From Thermodesulfovibrionales bacterium (GTDB lineage: Bacteria; Nitrospirota; Thermodesulfovibrionia; Thermodesulfovibrionales; UBA1546), in assembly GCA_919901705.1 (NCBI GenBank), contig CAKKPR010000313.1, forward strand, positions 1 through 39,064: 39,064 nucleotides of DNA, given 5' to 3'. The notes beneath the pieces are model-generated. The model was not told the DNA's origin and made no database searches. It saw only the letters and a list, made by a program, of their open reading frames with translations. This document shows positions 6,995 through 14,116 of this stretch, piece by piece. The position numbers were made by a program, and so were the translations under genes. How positions within the stretch are numbered: the first letter of the stretch is position 1; each line of letters begins with the position of its first letter.

Positions 6995-8824
6995 ATGTTC
7001 AGATTTTATGGCGGACAAGTCGTAAAAAAAGGAACTTACTGGAATCTGTCCAGCGGAGAGAGCATTGAATTAGAATATGAAAAAGTTCTCCCCGGCAACA
7101 GACAGGTAAGATACCTGAAGGTGCCAACCACAGGCATCTTCATCCTCGGCCCCATTTCAGGCCTGCTGTTTATATGCCTGCTCCCACTGATGTCTCTGCT
7201 CATCGTAATTACACTTCTCTCGCGCATAGCAGTAGCTTCTGATGCCCTGAAATCCGACGAGGCTGCAATGTGCATGGGCTGCCACTCAACCCAGGGCGTT
7301 GTCAAGACATTCAAGAACAAGGAAAAAGTTTCTGTCTACATTGAAGAAAGCCACTTCAAAAATACTGTACACGGCTTCCTGACCTGCACCAGCTGCCACA
7401 GCACAGTCTCTATGGACAACCACCCGTCAGCCCAGTATGCAAGCAAAAAAGAGTTTGCAACTCAGCTCTCAAAGGCTTGCAAGACATGCCATAGCAATGA
7501 ACAGGTTCTGGCAAGGCCAATACATAAGCAAGCCATAACCCGGGCCAATGCCCCGCCGTGTTCAGACTGCCATGGTTCCCACTCCATCAGCAAAGTCTCA
7601 GGAGGTAAAGAAACAGCGAGCAACTCTCAGTACTGTCTCACCTGTCACAAAAAAGACCTGAATCTCTCAATGAAAGGGGAAACTCTTTCTCTTACAATCG
7701 ATGAAACAATTCTAAGGAAATCGGTGCACGGCAACCACAACTGTTCCGATTGCCACACCCAGTTTTCCAAAAAAGAGCACCCGTTAAAGACTTTTGGGAG
7801 CAAACGCGAACTATCAATATCCGTAGCCGGGGTGTGCAAGGGGTGTCACCCTGAAAAATACAAACAGTATCAGGGAAGCATTCACTCCAATATGCTTATG
7901 CAGGGCAACCTTAACGCCCCTGTCTGCACAGATTGTCATGGCGCCCACTCTGTGGGACATAAGGAGCTGGTAGAAACAATAAGCGGGGTGCCATGCCGAA
8001 AATGTCATGAGGCTACATTTGAGGCCTACAAATCAAGCGTCCATGGCCAGGCAAAAATTAATGGCAAAAACAACGCGCCTATATGCTCTTCCTGCCATTC
8101 TGCACATGAGATGAGGCCTGCGCTTGCATCAAGATCCCCCAGGGCAACATGCATGGGGTGCCACAGGAATGCAGCGGAGCTCCACAAAGAGTGGCTTCCA
8201 AACTCAGGTATACATCTTGAGGCTGTAGCCTGCACTGCCTGTCACGTCCCTGATGCGGAACGCAGGGTTTACCTGCGCGTAACTGACAGTGATTCAGGCG
8301 AGAATATCTCCAAGGCCAGGGTAAAACAGTTCCTGGGAGCAAACTACGAAAGTTTAACACTAGCCAAGGCAAATGGCATTGAAGACCAGCAGCTCTGGGA
8401 TATGTATCAGAAGCTCGGCGATAGCGGCACAAAAATGAACCTTACGGGAACGCTCGGGCTTAATGACTGCAACCAGTCTCACATGCTGGCTCCAAAGGGC
8501 AAGGCGCTAAAGCAGTGCGACAAATGTCATGATGCCGATTCAAAGTCCTTCAAGGCAGTCAGCATGGCAATTATCACGCCAAACGGCCATGAAGAACGCT
8601 ACAATGTGAACCCGGCAGTGTTGGGCTCTATGTTTTCAATACTGCCTTTAAACCAGTTCTATGCGCTTGGCGGCACGCGGATAAAGATACTGGATATTAT
8701 CGGGATACTGATGGTCGTCGGCGGCATGTCAGTTCCGATAGTCCACATAACATTAAGGATTCTGACCTCGCCGATAAGAGAGGCCAGGAGACTTAACAAA
8801 CTGAGAAAGGAGGGCAGGAGATGA
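6995..8824 (+). CDS. Membrane-anchored multihaem cytochrome c, 13 intact haem sites
   Basis: 609-aa electron-transfer protein. A ~45-residue cytoplasmic N-terminus is followed by a membrane helix (about 48-80), a periplasmic haem domain and a C-terminal helix (about 565-589) with a basic cytoplasmic tail. CXXCH motifs begin at residues 93, 131, 162, 189, 214, 250, 281, 311, 334, 364, 386, 413 and 508. A further site at 492 reads CNQSH and lacks the second cysteine (TCT where TGT would give Cys). Many spaced His residues could be distal ligands. It overlaps the next gene, a cytochrome b, by 4 bp, so the pair probably passes electrons between the quinone pool and a periplasmic partner. The substrate cannot be told from sequence. 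Confidence 0.88.
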   Translation: MFRFYGGQVVKKGTYWNLSSGESIELEYEKVLPGNRQVRYLKVPTTGIFILGPISGLLFICLLPLMSLLIVITLLSRIAVASDALKSDEAAMCMGCHSTQGVVKTFKNKEKVSVYIEESHFKNTVHGFLTCTSCHSTVSMDNHPSAQYASKKEFATQLSKACKTCHSNEQVLARPIHKQAITRANAPPCSDCHGSHSISKVSGGKETASNSQYCLTCHKKDLNLSMKGETLSLTIDETILRKSVHGNHNCSDCHTQFSKKEHPLKTFGSKRELSISVAGVCKGCHPEKYKQYQGSIHSNMLMQGNLNAPVCTDCHGAHSVGHKELVETISGVPCRKCHEATFEAYKSSVHGQAKINGKNNAPICSSCHSAHEMRPALASRSPRATCMGCHRNAAELHKEWLPNSGIHLEAVACTACHVPDAERRVYLRVTDSDSGENISKARVKQFLGANYESLTLAKANGIEDQQLWDMYQKLGDSGTKMNLTGTLGLNDCNQSHMLAPKGKALKQCDKCHDADSKSFKAVSMAIITPNGHEERYNVNPAVLGSMFSILPLNQFYALGGTRIKILDIIGILMVVGGMSVPIVHITLRILTSPIREARRLNKLRKEGRR

Positions 8825-9456
8825 AAAAAATATACCTCCATCCACTGCCGGTAAGGGTATGGCACTGGATAAATGCATTAAGCTTTCTGTTATTGATAGT
8901 CACAGGGCTCCAGATAAGGTACCGCGATGTTTTTAAATTAACATCGTTCAAGACCGCTGTTGACATCCACAACATATTAGGGTTTGTTCTGCTCTTCAAC
9001 TTCTTTATCTGGCTGATTTACTATCTTGTCTCGGGCAAGTTCAATATCTATATCCCGGAATTCAGCCTCAGAAGCCTTATCGAGGGAAGCATACGACAGG
9101 CAAGGTATTATGGATACGGGATATTTGTTGGTGAGGAGAACCCGCACCACAGCACGCCGGATAATAAATTCAATCCCATGCAGCAGATGGCCTATCTGAA
9201 CATCATGGCGCTCTTCATCCCCATACAGATAGCAACAGGGCTTCTGATGTGGGATGTGAAAGGCTTCTCACAATGGACAAACCTTGCAGGAGGGATAAAG
9301 ATAGTGGACAGCGTCCATGTACTGCTGTTCCTGTTCTTCACCTCTTTCCTGTTTGTTCATGTCTATCTGGCAACGCTCGGACATTCGACCTTTGCGCATA
9401 TAAAGGCTATGTTCAGCGGGTATGAAGAAGAACCGGAGCACGGACCCAGTCACTGA
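8821..9456 (+). CDS. Cytochrome b561/thiosulfate-reductase-type cytochrome b subunit
   Basis: 211-aa integral membrane dihaem cytochrome b with four predicted helices (about 16-32, 50-70, 124-146, 163-186). Histidines H15, H50, H166 and H180 sit in helices at positions expected for two b-type haems. The ATGA overlap with the cytochrome c gene indicates coupled translation and a shared complex. It resembles the membrane subunits of formate dehydrogenase, Ni/Fe hydrogenase and thiosulfate reductase, and is likely the quinone-reactive anchor for the multihaem protein. The polar His-rich C-terminal tail is probably cytoplasmic. Confidence 0.85.
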   Translation: MKKIYLHPLPVRVWHWINALSFLLLIVTGLQIRYRDVFKLTSFKTAVDIHNILGFVLLFNFFIWLIYYLVSGKFNIYIPEFSLRSLIEGSIRQARYYGYGIFVGEENPHHSTPDNKFNPMQQMAYLNIMALFIPIQIATGLLMWDVKGFSQWTNLAGGIKIVDSVHVLLFLFFTSFLFVHVYLATLGHSTFAHIKAMFSGYEEEPEHGPSH

Positions 9457-9486
9457 TTAAATAAGTTTTTAAGTTGTTTCCCCACA

Positions 9487-9517
9487 GAGGGGTGAGAGGC
9501 TTGTCCTCTCACCCCTC
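9487..9517 (+). terminator. Strong hairpin after the cytochrome b gene
   Basis: A perfect 13-bp stem, GAGGGGTGAGAGG (9487-9499) pairing with 9505-9517, has a 5-base loop and lies 30 bp after the cytochrome b stop. The following T content is weak (CCCTTTAAATCC), so it may be a terminator with a poor U-tract or an mRNA-stabilising hairpin. Confidence 0.5.
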
Positions 9518-9580
9518 TCCCCTTTAAATCCTTCATGGGATAAATCCCCGATTTATCATCGCCCGCGCCTAACGAGCCCT

Positions 9581-9611
9581 GCCAATTATAAAGTTGAACT
9601 TTATAATTGGC
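9581..9611. repeat. Perfect 31-bp palindrome in a gene-free stretch
   Basis: GCCAATTATAAAGTT (9581-9595) is followed by one base and its exact reverse complement (9597-9611). It lies in the 460-bp gap between the cytochrome b gene and the gene at 9917. The rest of the gap is AT-rich. It holds two imperfect direct repeats starting CTGACTAACAT (about 9783 and 9837), the second of which can fold on itself, and no convincing gene. Confidence 0.6.
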
Positions 9612-9916
9612 ACAGGACAAATTACCAATATTATACGAACTTAGCCTTTAGCCATTATTATCACAAAATACGAAATAGCATAAATTATCACCACCCCTAA
9701 AAGTTTTTACTCACTTTTCAAAAACTTCAAAATAGTGTAAGTTATTATCGGTAATCAACTATGGGGAAAGTCGAGTTTTATCTGACTAACATACAAATTC
9801 CGTTATTATCGGGGCGGTTTGCCTCTAATATCTGGCTGACTAACATCGGATTTCCGTTGTTAGTACCATTAATTATCTAATAACTGGTTAGCACAACAAT
9901 AATAAATGCATAAAAT

Positions 9917-10432
9917 ATGCACCTGAAAGCAACCATAAGAAAATGGCTGAAATTAATCGGCGGCGATTCACGCCAAGCAATTGTCGGGTATATTGTTGTT
10001 GCACTGATTCTTGCTAGTGGTGGCATACTCTCCCTATCCAAAACTGCGCTAAATATTTTCCTTCAGATAGTAAATATCCCGACGCCACTATGGGCAACCA
10101 CATTGCTTCTTCTCCTATGTGGTTTATATAGTTATTTAAAACAGCGTAAAAATCCTGAATCATATGAACCGCCAAATTATAAGTTGTGTTATTTCACTAT
10201 TGGTAATTACAAATGGGAAGTCAAAGTTTACAAAAGCGGGTATTTTAAGGTTAATGAATATCCTTTCTGTGTAAAGCATGACTTGCGCTTTATATTTGGC
10301 AGTAATGAAAAATACTGTCCCGGCACTGAAAATGAAAGATGCAATAATAATCTGCCCAAATATGATGAATTTAAGGTTTTTGAAGCAGCAAAGAGCATCA
10401 TCGAAAACAAAATTAGAAATAAGCAGTGCTAA
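9917..10432 (+). CDS. Hypothetical protein with two membrane helices and a Cys/His-bearing tail
   Basis: 171 aa, not recognised. Residues about 22-42 and 57-75 are hydrophobic helices. The remaining ~95 residues form a soluble domain with C-x3-H (FCVKH), then YCPGTENERC, a spacing that could bind a metal but is not a known signature to me. The lysine-rich C-terminus suggests a cytoplasmic face. No Shine-Dalgarno is obvious, base composition is more AT-rich than the flanking operons, and the gene is isolated, all consistent with an accessory gene. Confidence 0.55.
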   Translation: MHLKATIRKWLKLIGGDSRQAIVGYIVVALILASGGILSLSKTALNIFLQIVNIPTPLWATTLLLLLCGLYSYLKQRKNPESYEPPNYKLCYFTIGNYKWEVKVYKSGYFKVNEYPFCVKHDLRFIFGSNEKYCPGTENERCNNNLPKYDEFKVFEAAKSIIENKIRNKQC

Positions 10433-10749
10433 CAAAAAGGTCAAGGCGACAGAAAAAAATAAGTAGGGACAGCGACCGGTTTTTTCACATCCTTACGTTC
10501 CAACCCATAGACGACTCGCTTCACGCAAGATTCTGTCTTACTACACGTACTCGGCAAACAATACGGCTTTCTATAGCTGTTGACTTGCAGAAGAAGTATG
10601 CTTAAACGCTTGGAAATTAGAAAATAGGGTCAGCAACCATTTAATAAAGAATATCAAGGTATGAATGAAAACGCCCAGCCAGTCGCTCAAGAGAGACACG
10701 GCATAAAACAATCACGATACTCAACACCTCGTCAAATTAATTTTGTCGC
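10433..10749. other. Gene-free stretch with two degenerate short repeats
   Basis: I see no convincing gene. Two similar short motifs occur, TAGGGACAGCGACC near 10464 and TAGGGTCAGCAACC near 10626. They resemble edges of dispersed REP-like sequences but are too short to classify. Confidence 0.35.
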
Positions 10750-10778
10750 TTGACAGCGGTTAGCATATTTGCTAACAT
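10750..10778 (+). promoter_or_regulatory. higBA promoter with embedded operator
   Basis: TTGACA (10750-10755) and TAACAT (10773-10778) are spaced by 17 bp. Inverted repeat GTTAGCA (10759-10765) / TGCTAAC (10770-10776) lies in the spacer and runs into the -10, so bound repressor would exclude RNA polymerase. The expected regulator is the HTH antitoxin encoded at 11108-11467. Confidence 0.7.
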
Positions 10779-10785
10779 TACTACA

Positions 10786-11115
10786 ATGAACTATACCATC
10801 GAGTATTTCCACGCTCGCGTCAAGGCCGAAATCGAAAGCTGGCCTGACGGCATATTGGCAGATTATGCACGGATAGTGGAACTACTGATGACGTTCGGCC
10901 CGAGCCTACGCATGCCGCACTCGCGTGCTCTGGGCAGCGGTCTTTTCGAGTTAAGGGCACGCGGTAGGGAAGGTATCGGGCGGGCGTTTTACTGTTTTGT
11001 CGTCGGTCAGCGCGTCGTGATACTCCACGCATTTGTGAAGAAAACACAAGATACCCCGGAGCAGGAGTTGAGAATTGCCCGGAAAAGGATGAAGGAGGTG
11101 CAGAAGAATGGCTGA
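10786..11115 (+). CDS. higB: HigB/Gp49-type toxin (RelE superfamily)
   Basis: 109-aa protein of the phage-derived Gp49-like/HigB family (DUF891), ribosome-dependent mRNA interferases. Recognisable blocks are the LR-MPHSRALGSGLFELRARG segment (about residues 44-63), then RAFYCFV and VILHAFVKKTQDTPEQEL near the C-terminus. I start at the ATG at 10786 because it follows the promoter at the right distance; an in-frame upstream ATG would lie inside the -35. It overlaps the antitoxin gene by 8 bp, toxin first, the usual HigBA order. Confidence 0.85.
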   Translation: MNYTIEYFHARVKAEIESWPDGILADYARIVELLMTFGPSLRMPHSRALGSGLFELRARGREGIGRAFYCFVVGQRVVILHAFVKKTQDTPEQELRIARKRMKEVQKNG

Positions 11116-11467
11116 TGTAAAATATAAACCGGTTTCCCATGACCATGAGGCTTTCCTCAAAAAAGCCTTAAAGCGGAAGGGATTCAGGAAAGCATACAAG
11201 GACTTGGAGGAAGAGTACACGCTTACCCGCGAAATGCTTACCGCTCGTTCCAATTTCGGCCTCACTCAGGAAGCGGTCGCGGAGTTGATGGGGACGACAA
11301 AAAGCGCGGTTTCACGTCTGGAGGCGGTGGGGAAGCATGCGCCATCCCTGACCACTCTCAAAAAATATGCTCAGGCGGTCGGCTGCCGCCTCGAAATCAA
11401 GCTGGTTCCGAATTCTCGCCTAACCAAGTGCTCAACACGGTCTGCCAAAAAACTGGCGACCGGTTAG
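11108..11467 (+). CDS. higA: HigA-type antitoxin with XRE helix-turn-helix
   Basis: 119-aa DNA-binding antitoxin. Residues about 1-45 form the toxin-contacting N-terminal part. Residues 46-95 are a Cro/CI helix-turn-helix (SNFGLTQEAVAELMGTTKSAVSRLE) followed by SLTTLKKYAQAVGCRLEIKL, a hallmark of this family. It overlaps the toxin gene, and likely binds the palindrome at 10759-10776 to repress the pair. The last ~20 residues are basic and unconserved. Confidence 0.88.
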   Translation: MADVKYKPVSHDHEAFLKKALKRKGFRKAYKDLEEEYTLTREMLTARSNFGLTQEAVAELMGTTKSAVSRLEAVGKHAPSLTTLKKYAQAVGCRLEIKLVPNSRLTKCSTRSAKKLATG

Positions 11468-11548
11468 CTTGGCGTGGAATTCCGGGGACACTATACTTAA
11501 TTCCTGGCGCCGTAATTCATAATCCGCAGTATACCCGCAGCAAAAAAT

Positions 11549-11609
11549 ACTATCCTATTTAAGAACCCTCAAAAAGTGCCTCAGGGATTGCCACGGGCTT
11601 TGCCCCCGC
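11549..11609. repeat. 61-bp direct repeat, copy 1
   Basis: The sequence at 11549-11609 recurs at 13963-14023 in the same orientation with 54 of 61 bases identical and no gaps. The core CTCAGGGATTGCCACGGGC is unchanged between copies. It lies in the ~290-bp gap between higA and the ATPase gene, which otherwise holds no gene. Confidence 0.8.
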
Positions 11610-11758
11610 CTGAATGTCCATTACAAATAGAAAGGGATCAAGCAACCCATTCAACGTCCCTCAAGCAACAAAACCTTGAAAACCTTACAAGCCTTTTTAT
11701 ATCAACTCAAAAACCGGAATAAATTTTATTCGTGTCTACCTTATCCACTTCATAACAA

Positions 11759-13021
11759 TTATGCTTCTATACCAAAAAAGAACCCAAATGGCATCACAAG
11801 TGTATGTTTGTCCACCGCGACCATCTCTGTCCCGGGATAGAGGATGACCGACATTACATGCCTTCCCTTCAGGTCCCTGGCGCAGTCCTTAAGCCCTGAG
11901 CGGTCAATATCTTCCAGTTTGTGAGACCATTTGACCTCTATCGCCACGATCTTTTCTCCGTGCTCAATGATAAAATCAACTTCTTTCCCTGTATAGATGC
12001 GCCAGTAATAAAACTGATATCTCGCATCACCAAGCGCAATGAGTTTTTTCAGCTCAGAGGCCGCCCAGGTCTCCACCATGCTACCGGTTCTACCCTGCCG
12101 TTCAAGGGTCTGCCAGTCCTCTGCTGCTGAGAGGTGGCAGGCCATGCCGGTATCGCCAAAATAGAGCTTTGGCATCTTAATGAGCCTTTTGCCGATGTTC
12201 ACAAAATAGGGCCTTAGAAAATAAATCTGATATGTGACCTCAAGGATGTCCATATATCTCCTGAGTGTTGTAAACGGAAGCCCGAGTTCCCGTGATACCT
12301 CTGAAAAGTTGAGGACCTGCCCTGTCCTGAATGAAAGGAGGTTCAGTAGTCTGTTGAAATCAGGCAGATGTTGAATGGCTGCTATGTCCCGTATGTCTCT
12401 TTCTACATACGTCTGCCTGTATGAATCAAACCAGCGTCTCCGGGCCTTGGCAGAAGTCAACAAAGAAGGCGTGGGATAACCGCCTGCAATTATGAGCCCC
12501 TTTATTTCTTCCTTTCTATCGGGGAAAGAGTGTTTCTTCCATTTCTTGAGGAGCGCTGTTGCATCTCTTTCGCTGAAGAGGTCGGTCAGGATGGAGGAAA
12601 TCGCTTTTCCACGAATCTCAGACCACGTAAAAGGCTGCAACTCATGTAGCGCTACCCTGCCGGCAAGGGTCTCGGAGACCTTTGCAATGGTCATCAGGTT
12701 GGCGGAGCCTGTGAGGAGATATTGACCCGGCTTACGGTTCTTGTCCACTATGACCTTTATGGCGCGCATGAGGTCAGGAGCCCTCTGGACTTCGTCGATT
12801 ATCGCAGGGACAGGCGTGCCGCTTATGAAGCCGTCAGGGTCTTTCAGGGCAGCGTCAAGGACAACGCGGTTATCAAGCGTGTAGCAGGCAGCGCTCCATC
12901 CAACTCCGGATAATTCCTGAGCCAGGGTGGACTTGCCGACCTGTCTTGCCCCGGTAAGGAGAACAACAGGGAAGTGTTTCAGGGAATCAACTATATCCAA
13001 AGAGAGGTGCCGTTTTATCAC
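11759..13021 (-). CDS. AAA_14/DUF4143 ATPase
   Basis: 420-aa ATPase of the widespread AAA_14-DUF4143 family. Walker A GARQVGKST is at residues 24-32 and Walker B AIIDE at 73-77, followed by the sensor segment LTGSANLM near 103-110. The C-terminal DUF4143 part contains the winged-helix region (LNFSEVSRELGLPFTTLRRYM) and the restriction-fold-like stretch EVDFIIEHGEKIVAIEVKWS (about 349-368) with D, E and K in a nuclease-like spacing. Cellular role is not established; members are scattered accessory genes and some are discussed as toxin-antitoxin or defence related. It starts with GTG and lies with vapBC between two 61-bp direct repeats. Confidence 0.88.
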   Translation of the reverse strand: MIKRHLSLDIVDSLKHFPVVLLTGARQVGKSTLAQELSGVGWSAACYTLDNRVVLDAALKDPDGFISGTPVPAIIDEVQRAPDLMRAIKVIVDKNRKPGQYLLTGSANLMTIAKVSETLAGRVALHELQPFTWSEIRGKAISSILTDLFSERDATALLKKWKKHSFPDRKEEIKGLIIAGGYPTPSLLTSAKARRRWFDSYRQTYVERDIRDIAAIQHLPDFNRLLNLLSFRTGQVLNFSEVSRELGLPFTTLRRYMDILEVTYQIYFLRPYFVNIGKRLIKMPKLYFGDTGMACHLSAAEDWQTLERQGRTGSMVETWAASELKKLIALGDARYQFYYWRIYTGKEVDFIIEHGEKIVAIEVKWSHKLEDIDRSGLKDCARDLKGRHVMSVILYPGTEMVAVDKHTLVMPFGFFFGIEA

Positions 13022-13028
13022 GGTTACA

Positions 13029-13057
13029 ATTTAACCATTTAGTGGTGAAATTGTCAA
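13029..13057 (-). promoter_or_regulatory. Candidate promoter for the DUF4143 gene, near-leaderless
   Basis: Minus-strand TTGACA (13052-13057), 17-bp spacer, TTAAAT (13029-13034). The expected start of transcription falls at about 13022, directly before the GTG start codon, and no Shine-Dalgarno is visible. Short inverted repeats (GGTTA/TAACC at 13022-13036) overlap the -10. Confidence 0.5.
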
Positions 13058-13170
13058 TATAAAAATGATTATAAAGACTACGTTTGCTCTGGCTTCATGG
13101 GCAGCCTTGTTTCGGATTTGCCTGATTTAAAAGGGGTTTTGTGTCTCCGTGGCTTTATTGACATAATCGT

Positions 13171-13611
13171 CTAAAGACAGTTCTCGTAACTCCGAAGCTC
13201 GGAAAAGTATTTCCTGTAGATGCCTCTATCTCTTGTTATAATTGCATCACACTTTGTCAGCGCATAACCTCCGATATAAAAGTCCGACAAAACATGTTCT
13301 TTCATATCCAATAGTTGCCCGCACTGAGGACATTGAATCCTGGACTTTCTTTTTAAATATTTCATCCATCTCTGACCTGCTGTTGTAACTGACTCTATAT
13401 CCAGAGGTTCAATATTTATTCTGTGCTCCTTTAAAAAAGAGTTTAAGAGTTTAATATCAGCGTTAAATTGGGGCATAAGCTCTGCATAGATAACAGATGG
13501 AGCGAGAAGGGCTTCATTTTTTTTAATCGCTGCGTATAGACTTTCCTGACAATCCCGGAACTCATCCTTCAAGACATCAATCAGGATTGTAGTATCCACA
13601 CAAACCTTCAA
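13171..13611 (-). CDS. vapC: VapC-type PIN-domain toxin
   Basis: 146-aa PIN-domain endoribonuclease. Acidic active-site candidates are D6 (VDTTILID), E44 (YAELM), D109 (SDFYIGGYAL) and D127 (TRDRG). An unusual insertion between the third helix region and D109 holds CPQCG (residues 93-97), a CxxC that could form half of a zinc knuckle. It overlaps vapB by 4 bp with the antitoxin first, the normal order. The target RNA cannot be predicted. Confidence 0.85.
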   Translation of the reverse strand: MKVCVDTTILIDVLKDEFRDCQESLYAAIKKNEALLAPSVIYAELMPQFNADIKLLNSFLKEHRINIEPLDIESVTTAGQRWMKYLKRKSRIQCPQCGQLLDMKEHVLSDFYIGGYALTKCDAIITRDRGIYRKYFSELRSYENCL

Positions 13612-13829
13612 GAGACCTTCCCCCTGACTTCATTTATGTATTCATCAGTCGTTTTACTGTTTTTGAATCTCCCACGCCACCTTTTTTTTAATTCATTAAT
13701 AGGCTCCAGGACAAGGATATACTTATCTCCTTTTCTGGCTATGTCAACTTCAGTTCCAGGGGTAATTTTGAGTTCTCTTCTGACTTCTCTTGGAATTGTG
13801 AGCTGATACTTTGCGGTAACCCTCGACAT
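13608..13829 (-). CDS. vapB: VapB-type antitoxin, AbrB/SpoVT fold
   Basis: 73-aa antitoxin. Residues 1-45 are a swapped-hairpin AbrB domain (SRVTAKYQLTIPREVRRELKI, then GTEVDIARKGDKYIL). The rest is the toxin-binding tail. I use the second ATG (at 13829) because GGAGGTGA lies at the right distance upstream of it, and the first ATG is itself part of that Shine-Dalgarno. It is expected to bind the operator at 13848-13877. Confidence 0.85.
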   Translation of the reverse strand: MSRVTAKYQLTIPREVRRELKITPGTEVDIARKGDKYILVLEPINELKKRWRGRFKNSKTTDEYINEVRGKVS

Positions 13830-13847
13830 CTTAATCACCTCCATTGC

Positions 13848-13899
13848 GGTATACTATTAATCATAAAACAGTATACCCTCTTTGCATCTCCTCTGTCAA
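13848..13899 (-). promoter_or_regulatory. vapBC promoter and operator
   Basis: Minus-strand TTGACA (13894-13899), 18-bp spacer, TATACT (13870-13875). Perfect 8-bp inverted repeats GGTATACT (13848-13855) and AGTATACC (13870-13877) are separated by 14 bp, one over the -10 and one just before the start codon. This is typical of AbrB-type antitoxin autoregulation. Confidence 0.75.
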
Positions 13900-13962
13900 A
13901 CATCCTGCATCGGCTTAGTAACCCATGAGGGATCGCGAGCCTGTCCCTCAATTTCTAGAATT

Positions 13963-14023
13963 ACTATCCTATTCGAAAGCCCTCAAAAAGTGTCTCAGGG
14001 ATTGCCACGGGCTTTGTCCTCGC
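13963..14023. repeat. 61-bp direct repeat, copy 2
   Basis: Second copy of the repeat at 11549-11609, same orientation, seven mismatches and no gaps. The two copies bracket the DUF4143 ATPase and vapBC. Confidence 0.8.
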
Positions 14024-14071
14024 AATGACATCAAAATGCTGTGCAGGTGAAATATTTTTTCAGGGAGGGGG

Positions 14072-14099
14072 AGGGGCTTCCAGGGGGGTGGAAGCCCCT
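14072..14099 (-). terminator. Hairpin after ftsZ, candidate end of the cell-division operon
   Basis: Arms AGGGGCTTCC (14072-14081) and GGAAGCCCCT (14090-14099) with an 8-base loop lie 18 bp after the ftsZ stop codon. On the minus strand it is followed by a C-rich stretch and only later by A/T-rich sequence, so the U-tract is poor. Confidence 0.45.
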
Positions 14100-14116
14100 T
14101 GTGGGGGGAAACAACT

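Noticed and set aside
9780..9870. Candidate tRNA or structured RNA in the gap around CTGACTAACAT repeats
   Set aside because: The short hairpin does not form a cloverleaf and no conserved tRNA blocks are present.
13080..13160. Short minus-strand frame MSIKPRRHKTPFKSG in the gap before vapC
   Set aside because: About 28 codons with low-complexity composition; more likely a dispersed non-coding repeat than a gene.
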